Assembly: GCF_001956045.1 (NCBI RefSeq)
Contig: NZ_MRTH01000068.1
Location: 1 to 18,062 of the forward strand
Reading direction: 5' to 3'
Source of the DNA: Paenibacillus sp. FSL H7-0331
Lineage (GTDB): Bacteria; Bacillota; Bacilli; Paenibacillales; NBRC-103111
Length of the DNA: 18,062 nt
This document shows positions 1 to 7,151 of this stretch, one piece after another. Every line of letters starts with the position of its first letter. The stretch's first letter is position 1. Position numbers and translations under genes: made by a program. The notes beneath the pieces are model-generated. The model saw nothing but the letters and a program-made list of their open reading frames with translations. It was not told the origin of the DNA and made no database searches.

Positions 1-140
1 TTCTTGTTTTAATAGAGGAGTGTCTTTTTGCGCTTTTTTCAGACATTCATTTTCGTATAAAAAGCCATGAAAATGGCGAGAGGCACCCTCTTTTCAAATT
101 CGTATAATAAAAAGAAACCCTTCTTTGGTAAAATGGAAGT
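1..140. other. non-coding leader with small hairpin
   Basis: No gene is supported here. The stretch is AT-rich. It contains a hairpin (GCCAT at 64-68, loop GAAA, ATGGC at 73-77) whose AAAAA at 59-63 would read as a T-run on the minus strand, so it could act as a minus-strand terminator. No minus-strand gene is visible to its right, so it may be part of the end of a mobile element that continues outside the window. Confidence 0.3.
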
Positions 141-168
141 GTGACCCACCATTTGGACTGGGAAGGTA

Positions 169-540
169 AAACCTCCTTAATGACCCTGAGTCAGTTCCCG
201 ACACCGGAAGAGATTGTCTCTACAGGTGCCAGAGGTGTTCTCGAACATTGGGTGAAGCGCGGAGTCGGCATCAAGAGAGCGGAGAAGCTCTTGCTACAGC
301 CGAACTTACCGAAGGACTACGAGCTGCGAGAATAGAGCTGATGAGCTTGCTCGATCAGTTTGAGCTTTTCACGAAACAAGTGGAAACCGTCATGAATCAA
401 GTCATGGAGATATTGAATGAAATTCCTAGAGCCACACCGATGTTGAATATACCCGGCGTCGGTGTACGGTTGCAGGGTTCCTTGCGGAGGTCGGCGATCT
501 GAGTCATTATGGCCATGGGCAACAGATCATCCGCTTGGCA
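169..540 (+). pseudogene. IS110-family transposase remnant
   Basis: Three short pieces in three frames together read as the middle of an IS110-type (DEDD/RuvC-like) transposase. Frame one carries KTSLMTLSQFPTPEEIV and VKRGVGIKRAEKL. Frame two (from about 293) carries ELTEGLRAARIELMSLLDQF and a coiled-coil-like stretch ending in LNIPGVGV. Frame three (from 466) carries TVAGFLAEVGDLSHYGHGQQ followed by IIRLA. The IPGVG motif and the following EVGD belong to the helix-hairpin-helix Transposase_20 region of this family. Two frameshifts, a missing N-terminal catalytic domain and a missing C-terminus make it inactive. Family resemblance is recognised from memory. The remnant stops about 46 bases before the start of the next gene, so an insertion and later decay reshaped the region upstream of the sugar-sensing operon. 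Confidence 0.8.
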
Positions 541-586
541 GAATACAGGCGAAAACATTACTTTATTGTGGGAGGTTGTATTCATA

Positions 587-2170
587 ATGAACGTGATCAA
601 GGTGATGATTCTAGACGATGAAGTGTTGGCCATCAGGCATTTGAATCATTTGATTCCATGGGGGGAGCACGGTTTTGAGGTTGTTGCGGAAACAACATAC
701 CCGCAGCAAGCATTGGAACTGTTTCGGAAGTATCGTCCGCAAGTGATTTTTGCCGATATCAGAATGCCCGGTATGGACGGTTTGGAGTTCAGTAAGTCTG
801 TGCTGCAAACGGACATACCTGTCCATATTGTGCTGCTTACTTCCTATAAGGAATTCGATTACGCAAAAGAAGCTGTCAAAATCGGTGTGTTTGATTACTT
901 ATTGAAGCATGAACTGAATCCGGACGAGCTGATTGCCGTACTGCAGCGGATCCGTAGGGAATTGGAGGATCTGGAGCAGAAAGAGATACTGATCCGGCGC
1001 CAGCTGTTCTATGATCTGCTCAAAGGTACAGAACCGACTCACGAGCAAACGAGGCTATTAAAGAACGAGGGCAAACGCCACGGCAATCAATTTGTATTTT
1101 TACTGATGGGCTCCAATGTCCCTATCCCTGTAATCCCTTTCATGCTCAAGGAACCGCGGACTGAACCTTTTCTTATAAATGAGATTCCTTTCGAAACCGG
1201 CTTTCACTGCTTATCCGTGCTTCCTTTAGAACAGCAGCAGTGGGGAGTGATCCTGGCCGTTCTTAAACCTTACAGTTACCTGCAGGCGCACAACGAAACA
1301 ATGGCGATGGTCCGGTTTCTGCAACAAACTTATAAGGTGCAGCGCGGTGAAACCGCATCAGTAACGATCTCCCCTCTCTTTCATGAGCTAACCGATTTAC
1401 ATCGAATCTATGTTGGCTGCGAACGGATCGTGAGGCATTCCCCTTTTTTTGATAAAGAAAGCATCATCGAGCCCGATATCGTTCCGGAGAAAGCCGCAGA
1501 GCTTCGTGCGGAGATTAGACAATATGTAAGCCGTGCGGCTGCTCAACTCGACCTGCATCAGGCGGAACAGGTTTGTTTAATGATTACAGAAGCTTTTGCT
1601 GATATTATTAAGCGATTACATTTAGAGGCCGCATTGCTGCTGTGTCGGGAGCTCGCCGTTCTATTGGATTCGTTTCGTGTGAAGAGGGGGATCAAGAGGT
1701 TGGAGGAGCAGTTGAAGGAAGAGGTAGAAGCCACTGGGAATTGGTTTACTTTCGTTCAAGTTGCGCAATGGTTCCAGCAAATGTTCAGTGAGGCGGTTCG
1801 TGAAGCGGAAGAAATTCTCAATAAGCGCTACTCATGGAAAGTCCGGCAAACGATGAATCAGATTCGAGAAAAATACCAAGAGGCATTAACCGTTGAAAGC
1901 TTAGCTGAAGAGTTAGGAATCAGCGGCGACAGGTTGCGGCATTTGTTTAAACAAGAGACAGGCATGACTGTATTGGATTATTTGATACAAATTCGTATGG
2001 AGCATGCCAAGAAAATGCTTCGGGACAAACGGCTTAAAGTTTATGAAATCGCCGAGAAGGTGGGGTATAAGAACAGCCAATATTTCAGCCAAGTATTCCG
2101 CAAGATGGTGGGGGTCAATCCTCTGGTCTACGCAGAAGGGAAGCGAGTCGCCGATGAAATGGAAAATTAA
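587..2170 (+). CDS. YesN-like response regulator (REC + AraC HTH)
   Basis: Cytoplasmic two-component response regulator of 527 residues that should activate a sugar-uptake operon when phosphorylated by the kinase encoded next. The receiver domain covers about residues 3-120: acidic pair D10/D11, phospho-acceptor D57 in the ADIRMPGMDG motif, switch T85, and conserved K107 in the YLLKHE motif. A long linker (about 130-420) includes segments likely to form helices. The C-terminal 100 residues form a double helix-turn-helix of AraC type, with LAEELGISGDRLRHLFKQE and IAEKVGYKNSQYFSQVFRK. The reading frame is open back to 509, but ATG 587 is chosen because the receiver domain begins there and GGAGG lies at 571-575. 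The gene overlaps the downstream kinase by 17 bases, which implies translational coupling. The sugar signal is not evident. Confidence 0.93.
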   Translation: MNVIKVMILDDEVLAIRHLNHLIPWGEHGFEVVAETTYPQQALELFRKYRPQVIFADIRMPGMDGLEFSKSVLQTDIPVHIVLLTSYKEFDYAKEAVKIGVFDYLLKHELNPDELIAVLQRIRRELEDLEQKEILIRRQLFYDLLKGTEPTHEQTRLLKNEGKRHGNQFVFLLMGSNVPIPVIPFMLKEPRTEPFLINEIPFETGFHCLSVLPLEQQQWGVILAVLKPYSYLQAHNETMAMVRFLQQTYKVQRGETASVTISPLFHELTDLHRIYVGCERIVRHSPFFDKESIIEPDIVPEKAAELRAEIRQYVSRAAAQLDLHQAEQVCLMITEAFADIIKRLHLEAALLLCRELAVLLDSFRVKRGIKRLEEQLKEEVEATGNWFTFVQVAQWFQQMFSEAVREAEEILNKRYSWKVRQTMNQIREKYQEALTVESLAEELGISGDRLRHLFKQETGMTVLDYLIQIRMEHAKKMLRDKRLKVYEIAEKVGYKNSQYFSQVFRKMVGVNPLVYAEGKRVADEMEN

Positions 2171-3917
2171 GAGTAAGCTGATTTTTATCACCTTTTGTAT
2201 CGTCTCCATTTCGTTATTGTGCAGCGGTACCATCACTTATTACTATGTAACCGGGATTATCCGGGAGCAATCTATACAAGACAGCCAGGCCAAGCTCTCC
2301 CAGAACTCTTTTCAAATCAAGCGTATTCAGGAGCGAACTGAGAAAATTGCGGAGTATATTATCAGTGACAACGACATTCAATCATTGCTCAAAACGAACG
2401 ACCTGCTTACTATGGAGCAGGACTATTTTAAAAAAAAAGCAATTGAGGAGAGACTCAGGAAATTTACAGCCTTGAACGATTTTATTACTAACGTTCTAAT
2501 TGTCAGAGCGGACGGGGAGATGTTCTCGAATAACTCCGGCTATGAGAATTACTTCGAATCTTATTTACAGGAGATGTGGTTTACGGAGTTGGCAGCGGAA
2601 GGCGGTAACCCCTCGTTCTCCACTCCGCATCCGTTCTATTATGGAAACGGCAATGGGTACCTGCCTACTGTGAGCTACGTAGTCCGGTATCGCAGTATCG
2701 TGGAGCCGGATGATCCCGGAGCGCTTCATACTTTAATCATCGATATCAAATATTCCGAGTTTACTGCTGCCTTACAACAAAGCTTGGGGCAGTACGAACA
2801 AATGGTTCTCCTGAACAGCGACAGGGTCATCCTCTATAACAGCAAGGAAACAGACCCTCCATTCATGCCGGACAACATTGAACATGAGATTGCCCCCGGT
2901 AAAGGCTACTGGGAGGACCGGCAATATATTGTCATTTACAATCAGTCCATGCTCAAGGGCTGGCTTCAGATGGCTATTCTGTCAAAGGCTAATTTGTTTG
3001 CCAAAATCAATACGATCCTCTTCCTGTTCGTTGCGGTCATCCTCAGCAGCCTGATTCTCATTTTTTCTGTGATGACGCCGACGATCTCCAGAATTACACG
3101 CCCGATTTCCCGTATGGTTTCCGCTATGAAGCGGGTTTCCGATGGTGATTTGAACATGAACATTTCCATTCGCACCGGAGATGAACTGGAGATTCTTGCG
3201 AACGGCTTCAATCGCATGATTGCTGAACTGAAGGAGCATGTCCGTTCCTCTATCGAAAGCGAGAAAATCAAACGAAGGATGCAGCTTGAGCTTTTAATGG
3301 CCCAGATTAATCCTCATTTTATTTACAACACACTCAATACGGTTATTTACTTGTCTCATGCCAACCGCAATCGCGAGGCGGAACAGATGACCCAGGCGCT
3401 AATCGGCATTTTGCAAGATTCTGTCCATAAGGAGGACCGCTCCTTCTTCACCAGACTGGCGGATGAAATCAGAATTGTAGAAAAGTATGTAGAAATACAG
3501 CAATGCCGGTATCCGTGCCGGTTTCAGCTGGAATGGAACATCGATCAGAGGCTGTACGACCTTGTTGTACCTAAGATGATTTTACAGCCAGTTGTTGAAA
3601 ATGCGCTGTTTCATGGGATTTGCTCCGTCTATATGGAAGAAATGGGCCGGATTCAAATTCAAGCCGTTCAAACGGAGGGAACCGTGGAAATCCATATTGT
3701 TGATAATGGAAAAGGTATGACATTTGAACAACTGGCGAGCCTGTGTGATATGCAGTCAGACAGCACTGGCTCCCCTGAAAGAAGAGGAATCGGGTTGGCT
3801 AATGTACGGGAGAGAATCCGCTACCACTATGGGAAGGAATACGGGATTGACATTGAGAGCGGGCAGGGGCAAGGCACCCGCGTTATTTTGCGGATACCGC
3901 AAGTTACGGTTCAGTAA
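2154..3917 (+). CDS. YesM-like sensor histidine kinase
   Basis: Membrane sensor kinase of 587 residues, partner of the preceding response regulator. Order of parts: a cytoplasmic basic start; a first membrane segment (about 9-30); a large extracellular sensing region of Cache type (about 31-280); a second membrane segment (about 283-305, ILFLFVAVILSSLILIF); a HAMP linker (about 310-365); a His_kinase domain with the phospho-acceptor H388 in the NPHFIYN motif; and an HATPase_c domain with N483 in VVENALFHG, DNGKGM and RRGIGLANVRERI. These are the expected catalytic motifs of the YesM/LytS-like class. ATG 2154 is chosen because it opens the basic, hydrophobic N-terminus; AGAAGGGAAG lies upstream inside the preceding gene. 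The Cache-like assignment of the outer domain rests on family knowledge. The ligand is unknown, probably a sugar or oligosaccharide given the neighbouring permeases. Confidence 0.93.
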   Translation: MKWKIKSKLIFITFCIVSISLLCSGTITYYYVTGIIREQSIQDSQAKLSQNSFQIKRIQERTEKIAEYIISDNDIQSLLKTNDLLTMEQDYFKKKAIEERLRKFTALNDFITNVLIVRADGEMFSNNSGYENYFESYLQEMWFTELAAEGGNPSFSTPHPFYYGNGNGYLPTVSYVVRYRSIVEPDDPGALHTLIIDIKYSEFTAALQQSLGQYEQMVLLNSDRVILYNSKETDPPFMPDNIEHEIAPGKGYWEDRQYIVIYNQSMLKGWLQMAILSKANLFAKINTILFLFVAVILSSLILIFSVMTPTISRITRPISRMVSAMKRVSDGDLNMNISIRTGDELEILANGFNRMIAELKEHVRSSIESEKIKRRMQLELLMAQINPHFIYNTLNTVIYLSHANRNREAEQMTQALIGILQDSVHKEDRSFFTRLADEIRIVEKYVEIQQCRYPCRFQLEWNIDQRLYDLVVPKMILQPVVENALFHGICSVYMEEMGRIQIQAVQTEGTVEIHIVDNGKGMTFEQLASLCDMQSDSTGSPERRGIGLANVRERIRYHYGKEYGIDIESGQGQGTRVILRIPQVTVQ

Positions 3918-3984
3918 CCGGATTTGAAACAAAATAACCGGTTTATCTAGTTTGTTGTATGGGAAGGTGGTTGTAGAATAAGAA

Positions 3985-3998
3985 TGTAATCGCTCACA
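3985..3998 (+). promoter_or_regulatory. cre box (CcpA catabolite-responsive element)
   Basis: TGTAATCGCTCACA matches the Bacillus cre consensus TGWAANCGNTNWCA at every defined position. It lies 22 bases upstream of the permease start, just before a strong AAAGGAGG ribosome binding site. A cre this close to the start codon normally mediates CcpA-HPr(Ser-P) repression or roadblock of a sugar operon. This fits a carbohydrate ABC transporter. Confidence 0.8.
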
Positions 3999-4006
3999 TT
4001 AATCAA

Positions 4007-4014
4007 AAGGAGGA
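4007..4014 (+). promoter_or_regulatory. ribosome binding site of truncated permease
   Basis: AAAGGAGG sits 5 bases before ATG 4020. It is a near-ideal Shine-Dalgarno sequence. This strength is typical of the first and most highly expressed gene of such operons, the solute-binding protein, rather than of a permease. It is part of the argument that the leader once belonged to another gene. Confidence 0.6.
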
Positions 4015-4019
4015 TTTAA

Positions 4020-4652
4020 ATGGTTGTAAGAAAAAGAAGTTTGTTCGTTATACTGTTCGCTGCATGCTTCTTGCCTTATATTACGACCCCAGTCGCTATC
4101 GGATTTATTTTCTCCTATATGTTCGATTGGCAGAGCGGAATCTTGAATCAACTGCTCATCCAGCTGAACCTTGTGACAGAGGGGGTTTACTGGCTCCAAG
4201 AGCCGTTTATCGCCAGATGCGTCATAGCTTTGATGTTCATATGGCGTCATCTTGGTTATTTTATGGCGATATATTTAGCTGGCATGACGGCCATTCCTCA
4301 GGACATTTATGAAGCAGCCAAAGTAGACGGCTCATCGGGCACACATACGCTATTTACTATCACTTTGCCCCTGCTAAAAAATATTTCAGTTTTTCTCATC
4401 GTAACGTCTGTTATCGGGGGTTTTCAATTATTTGACGAGCCCAAGCTTCTCTATGGAGGATGGGCGGCGAACTCGGTTGGCGGACCGGATAACGCCGCAC
4501 TGACGGTAATCTGGAAATTTATCGATGATACATTTATTTCCGATAACCGGTTTGGTTACGGCGCCGCAATCGCATACAGTTTATTCGTGATTATTATCTT
4601 TTTCTCGATGATCAGCTATCGTATTACAGCAGGGAAGGGGGAGAAAGAGTGA
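4020..4652 (+). CDS. ABC sugar permease (MalF/LplB type), N-terminally truncated
   Basis: Inner-membrane subunit of a CUT1-type carbohydrate ABC importer. At 210 residues it is about 80-100 shorter than usual for this family (roughly 290-320). The homology starts at the FLPYITTPVAIGFIF segment, which normally lies about a third of the way in, so the first one or two membrane helices are missing. What remains is sound: the EAA loop that contacts the ATPase is present as EAAKVDGSSGTHTLFTITLP, then LFDEPKLLYGG, and a final membrane helix. Its first 17 residues (MVVRKRSLFVILFAACF) look like a lipoprotein or secretory signal rather than permease sequence. The stop overlaps the GTG of the next permease by four bases. 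Together with the cre/RBS leader this suggests an in-frame deletion joining the start of a lost binding-protein gene to the permease. Whether it still works is doubtful. Confidence 0.8.
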   Translation: MVVRKRSLFVILFAACFLPYITTPVAIGFIFSYMFDWQSGILNQLLIQLNLVTEGVYWLQEPFIARCVIALMFIWRHLGYFMAIYLAGMTAIPQDIYEAAKVDGSSGTHTLFTITLPLLKNISVFLIVTSVIGGFQLFDEPKLLYGGWAANSVGGPDNAALTVIWKFIDDTFISDNRFGYGAAIAYSLFVIIIFFSMISYRITAGKGEKE

Positions 4653-5452
4653 AGATCGTCAAAATGTTCTTTTTAACTGTCATTACGTTGGCCTCTTTGT
4701 TCCCGTTCTATATGATGATCGTAATGTCAACCTATTATAACGAGGATTTGTTTCTGAAACTTCCTCTACTTCCCTCATCATACTTTATAGAAAATTTAAA
4801 AACGGTGTTTAAATCGAACTTTTTACAGGTGTATGCAAATAGTTTGTTCGTATCGGCGTTCGCTGTTATTTTCTCTTGTCTCATCAGCTCTTTAATCGGC
4901 TTCGCCATTGCTAAGTATGATTTCCGGTTAAAAAAGGCTTTGAATTATTTCATTATCATCACGATGATGGTGCCTTCACAGGTTGGTATTATCGGTTATA
5001 TTATCGAAATGCGAATACTGGGCTTCGGCAATACACTGCTCCCTCTTATGCTGGTGTGGCTTGCTTTTCCGTTCGGCGCCTTTTTTATGACGCAGTTCAT
5101 TAAAGACACTATACCGAAGGAGATCATGGAATGTGCAAGGATAGACGGATGTTCCGAACCCCGGATTTTGGCACAGATCGCGTTTCCTTTGATTAAATCA
5201 GGCATGTCCACGCTCGCTATACTAGTGTTCCTTTGGTCCTGGAACAGTTACTTGCTTCCGCTTGTAACGATTAACAACTCGAAGTGGTACACAGTTCCCA
5301 TCTTTGTGTCTAACCTGGGTATTGTCCACCGTACCGATTTTGCCGCAAGAATGTGCGCGTTAGCGTTAACGACAGTACCGGTCTTGCTTGTTTTCATAGC
5401 AGGATCAAAAAATTTCATAAAAGGCATCACGGCTGGAGCCATTAAAGGATAA
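4649..5452 (+). CDS. ABC sugar permease (MalG/YtcP type)
   Basis: Second membrane subunit of the carbohydrate ABC importer, 267 residues, a normal length for the MalG-like class. It has six predicted membrane helices, the first near the N-terminus (FFLTVITLASLFPFYMMIV). The EAA loop is ECARIDGCSEPRILAQIAFP, followed by the class-typical WSWNSYLLPL. The start is GTG 4649, overlapping the TGA of the preceding permease (GTGA). A GGGAAGGGGGAG ribosome binding site at 4632-4643 supports it. A hairpin terminator follows about 40 bases after the stop, so no binding-protein or ATPase gene follows. A shared MsmK/UgpC-type ATPase encoded elsewhere would be expected. Confidence 0.92.
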   Translation: MKIVKMFFLTVITLASLFPFYMMIVMSTYYNEDLFLKLPLLPSSYFIENLKTVFKSNFLQVYANSLFVSAFAVIFSCLISSLIGFAIAKYDFRLKKALNYFIIITMMVPSQVGIIGYIIEMRILGFGNTLLPLMLVWLAFPFGAFFMTQFIKDTIPKEIMECARIDGCSEPRILAQIAFPLIKSGMSTLAILVFLWSWNSYLLPLVTINNSKWYTVPIFVSNLGIVHRTDFAARMCALALTTVPVLLVFIAGSKNFIKGITAGAIKG

Positions 5453-5489
5453 CTTTTGTAAATGCCGTAGTAGCTTGATGAATAAGCCA

Positions 5490-5529
5490 AAAAAGACGCC
5501 GGTAATAGAGTTTCCTTGAGCGTCTTTTT
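5490..5529 (+). terminator. rho-independent terminator of the ABC operon
   Basis: AAAAAGACGC (5490-5499) pairs perfectly with GCGTCTTTTT (5520-5529) across a 20-base loop, and the 3' arm supplies the T-run. It lies 37 bases after the permease stop. The long loop makes it only moderately convincing. Confidence 0.65.
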
Positions 5530-5889
5530 AGGTCTACGCTTATATTTTCAACAGCAGAGAGAAAAAGCAAAGAATAAAGGAGAAGACACCGGTCTGCCCT
5601 TAAAATTGAAGTTACCACATTATAGCAAAAGGAAAACCTTGATATAATGAATCGTCGGACGAACAATACGAGTGTTTTGTCTGCAGATAAGAAAGAATCC
5701 ATCATTGAACATCATCGAGATTGGGAAGCGCTATCATTCTGATATTTGGCTTATGATCGAAATCATGTATATCAATGATGAGCTCAAAATTATTGAGGGA
5801 GGCAACGAGAAGACGTCAATAATTAAGCGGTTGTTCAGTGTGATCATGACAGTTGTTTTTGCAGCAGGGGTTCTTTTTAACCCTCTGTC
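5530..5889. other. intergenic stretch without a supported gene
   Basis: No gene can be defended here. TATAAT at 5643-5648 is a promoter-like -10 without a good -35. A 31-codon frame starts at 5647 but has no ribosome binding site. From 5810 an in-frame stretch reads like a signal peptide (TSIIKRLFSVIMTVVFAAGV then LFNPLSLS) preceded by GAGGGAGG at 5795-5802, but the codon at the expected start is AAG instead of ATG. It may be the dead 5' end of a secreted-protein gene. Confidence 0.35.
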
Positions 5890-5922
5890 GTTGTCGGGTG
5901 ACAAGAACAATGTCCGAATGAA

Positions 5923-5946
5923 GTCCACGGAAACCGTGGGCTTTTT
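5923..5946 (+). terminator. rho-independent terminator inside the mini-element
   Basis: CCACGG (5925-5930) pairs with CCGTGG (5934-5939) around an AAA loop, extended by one G-U and one G-C pair. TTTTT follows at 5942-5946. A textbook terminator, which would block transcription entering the element from the left. Confidence 0.75.
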
Positions 5947-5950
5947 AGTT

Positions 5951-5998
5951 ATCGGATCAAGTTCTTGTCATATTGCGATGACAAGAACTTGATCCGAT
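5951..5998. repeat. perfect 21-bp inverted repeat, 6-base loop
   Basis: The arms at 5951-5971 and 5978-5998 are exact reverse complements over 21 bases, separated by ATTGCG. Each arm contains the TGACAAGAAC/GTTCTTGTCA motif of the surrounding element. It could form a cruciform or a very stable RNA hairpin, and looks like two binding sites placed head to head. Confidence 0.85.
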
Positions 5999-6038
5999 TC
6001 CCGATTGGTGACAAGAACATTGCCTGATTCCCGACAAC

Positions 6039-6326
6039 CTTAGCAGAATCGGTTTGTGACACTATTTGCAGTATTATTATTTGAACTTGATTCAGAGACG
6101 AGTTGTTTCGAAGGATAACAAACATAACCATATCGTCTGTTTGAAAGTTGGAGATATCAAATATGTAAAATTATCACTTCTAAAAGGAGTTATCACTGGT
6201 AATATATGCGAAAAATTGATTGCCACAGCAATCTGTACGCCGCGGCGCGGCCGCCTAGAGTGGCTAATCATTTTTTGAAGAAGTTCCCTTTTGTAAACTA
6301 CACCACCTGTTACTTAAATTAAGTGT
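6039..6326. other. AT-rich stretch without a supported gene
   Basis: A 70-codon frame with a TTG start runs from 6066 to 6278, but it has no ribosome binding site and no recognisable family, so it is not called. A short GC-rich patch (CCGCGGCGCGGCCGCC, 6240-6255) stands out from the AT-rich surroundings. Nothing else is seen. Confidence 0.3.
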
Positions 6327-6332
6327 TATAAT
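6324..6332 (+). promoter_or_regulatory. extended -10 promoter
   Basis: TGTTATAAT matches the extended -10 consensus TGnTATAAT exactly. No good -35 is seen 17 bases upstream, which is normal for extended -10 promoters. It lies 28 bases before the ATG at 6361, leaving a short leader with an AAGGGGG ribosome binding site at 6348-6354. Confidence 0.65.
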
Positions 6333-6360
6333 ATGGATAATAAATTGAAGGGGGTCTAAG

Positions 6361-6666
6361 ATGAACAATCCTTCCTACAATCCATTCAATGACGAGACGG
6401 TTCACCTTACCTTGAAACTAACGCAATCGAATATTATAGACGAAAGGGATGCCTTTAACGATGTAATTAAACATGGTGATAGTGTTCAAGGTTTCCGGGC
6501 ACCTAAAAAAATCGAACAATTTCCAAAATGGTATCAAAATTCGCAAAGAATATATGGAACTATCTCGGTACTTGTTTTCGCCTCATTTATGATATATAGA
6601 TTTTCCAAATTATCGGGGATATTGCATCGGGGAAGTAGCCCTTGTGTATATCGACGACAGTTATAA
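6361..6666 (+). CDS. small single-pass membrane protein, unknown function
   Basis: A 101-residue protein of unrecognised family. It has a polar N-terminal half (about residues 1-60, rich in charged and amide residues) and one predicted membrane helix (about residues 65-82, IYGTISVLVFASFMIYRF). The start is supported by an extended -10 promoter and a GGGGG-type ribosome binding site 7 bases upstream. The last 20 residues (HRGSSPCVYRR...) look unlike the rest. A neighbouring frame over the same DNA reads EVALVYIDDSYNCYRYENYN before its stop at 6694-6696, so a recent frameshift near 6625-6640 may have replaced the true C-terminus. Expression is likely. Function cannot be inferred. Confidence 0.55.
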   Translation: MNNPSYNPFNDETVHLTLKLTQSNIIDERDAFNDVIKHGDSVQGFRAPKKIEQFPKWYQNSQRIYGTISVLVFASFMIYRFSKLSGILHRGSSPCVYRRQL

Positions 6667-6707
6667 TTGTTATAGATACGAGAATTATAATTATAATCAA
6701 TAGGAGA

Positions 6708-6766
6708 AAGCAGCCGGTTAAAGTGGATCGGCTGCCTTCGCTCAACTAACGGGATAGTGTCAATGC
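6708..6766. repeat. dispersed hairpin repeat, copy 1
   Basis: GCAGCCG (6710-6716) pairs with CGGCTGC (6729-6735), followed by CTAACGGGATAGTGTCAATG. The same two modules, a hairpin with GGATCGGCTGC and an ACGGG..ATAGT.CAATG block, recur at about 9190, 9581, 12475 and 16043. Confidence 0.6.
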
Positions 6767-6924
6767 AGGATTTGGAAAAATTAATTTCATTGTTATCTCT
6801 TAGCGTTATGGAATTTGGAATACAGTCAGCATATCATATCGAGCCATTTTCTTTGTTCCTATAGTTTTAAACAGTAAAGTCACAACATATTTGACACTTT
6901 GATGTTCTCGGATGCATTACGTAG

Positions 6925-7074
6925 AACGAGATTGAGAAGTCAAATCGAATCTTCGATGCTCTGCAGCAAGACGGCCATGTCAATATGCCGCTACAGGAGG
7001 AATCCTTCTGCCCTGGATTCGGCGACGTCACGGACAAGTTCGGTGTGACCTTCCAGGTCTACACGGAGATGTAA
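6925..7074 (+). pseudogene. PhnB-like VOC protein, C-terminal fragment
   Basis: An open stretch of 49 codons ending in TAA at 7072 that reads as the tail of a PhnB/YjdN-like VOC (glyoxalase-fold) protein. It contains RIFDALQQDGHVNMPLQEE, then FGDVTDKFGVTFQVYT. The MPLQE and TDKFGV-W/F motifs are characteristic of this subgroup, whose full length is around 140-150 residues. A TAG lies immediately upstream at 6922-6924 and no start codon or ribosome binding site precedes the fragment, so the N-terminal two thirds are gone. It points the same way as the sigma-factor operon 77 bases downstream, but is not part of it functionally. Confidence 0.75.
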
Positions 7075-7151
7075 ACCATACCTCACGAAGAAAGAGTTGC
7101 AATAGGTATTATAGTATTGAAGAATTCGTTCCATGAAGGGTGGACACCGCA

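Larger units (their letters stand above)
5899..6028 (+). repeat. TGACAAGAAC repeat array
   Basis: Direct copies begin at 5899, 5979 and 6009 and share TGACAAGAAC followed by a variable pair, TG and a CCGAT-like tail. One inverted copy lies at 5961-5970. The two right-hand copies are 30 bases apart with GATTCCCGA after each. Probably protein-binding sites for a transposase. Confidence 0.7.
5890..6038. mobile_element. miniature transposon-like element (149 bp)
   Basis: A compact non-coding element bounded by inverted ends: GTTGTCGGG at 5890-5898 and CCCGACAAC at 6030-6038. Inside, the motif TGACAAGAAC occurs at 5899, 5979 and 6009 in direct orientation and once inverted at 5961-5970, each followed by a TG-CCGATT-like tail. 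Next to the two right-hand direct copies the sequence GATTCCCGA also repeats. Such several-fold subterminal binding sites with TGT...ACA ends are the architecture of Mu/Tn7/Tn552-type DDE transposons. No transposase is present and no target duplication is visible at the edges, so it would be a MITE or a collapsed pair of ends. The element family is not recognised. Confidence 0.55.

Noticed and set aside
3916..3943. AACCGG...CCGGTT as the terminator after the kinase gene
   Set aside because: Only six pairs with a 16-base loop and no clean T-run.
5644..5690. LexA-type box (CGAAC...GTT)
   Set aside because: The two halves do not fit the CGAAC-4-GTTCG consensus.
5890..6038. TGACAAGAAC repeats as a CRISPR array
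   Set aside because: Only three direct copies with unequal spacing, degenerate tails and one inverted copy; there are no spacer-like intervals of constant length and no cas genes.
6066..6278. 70-codon frame after the mini-element
   Set aside because: TTG start, no ribosome binding site, no recognisable family.
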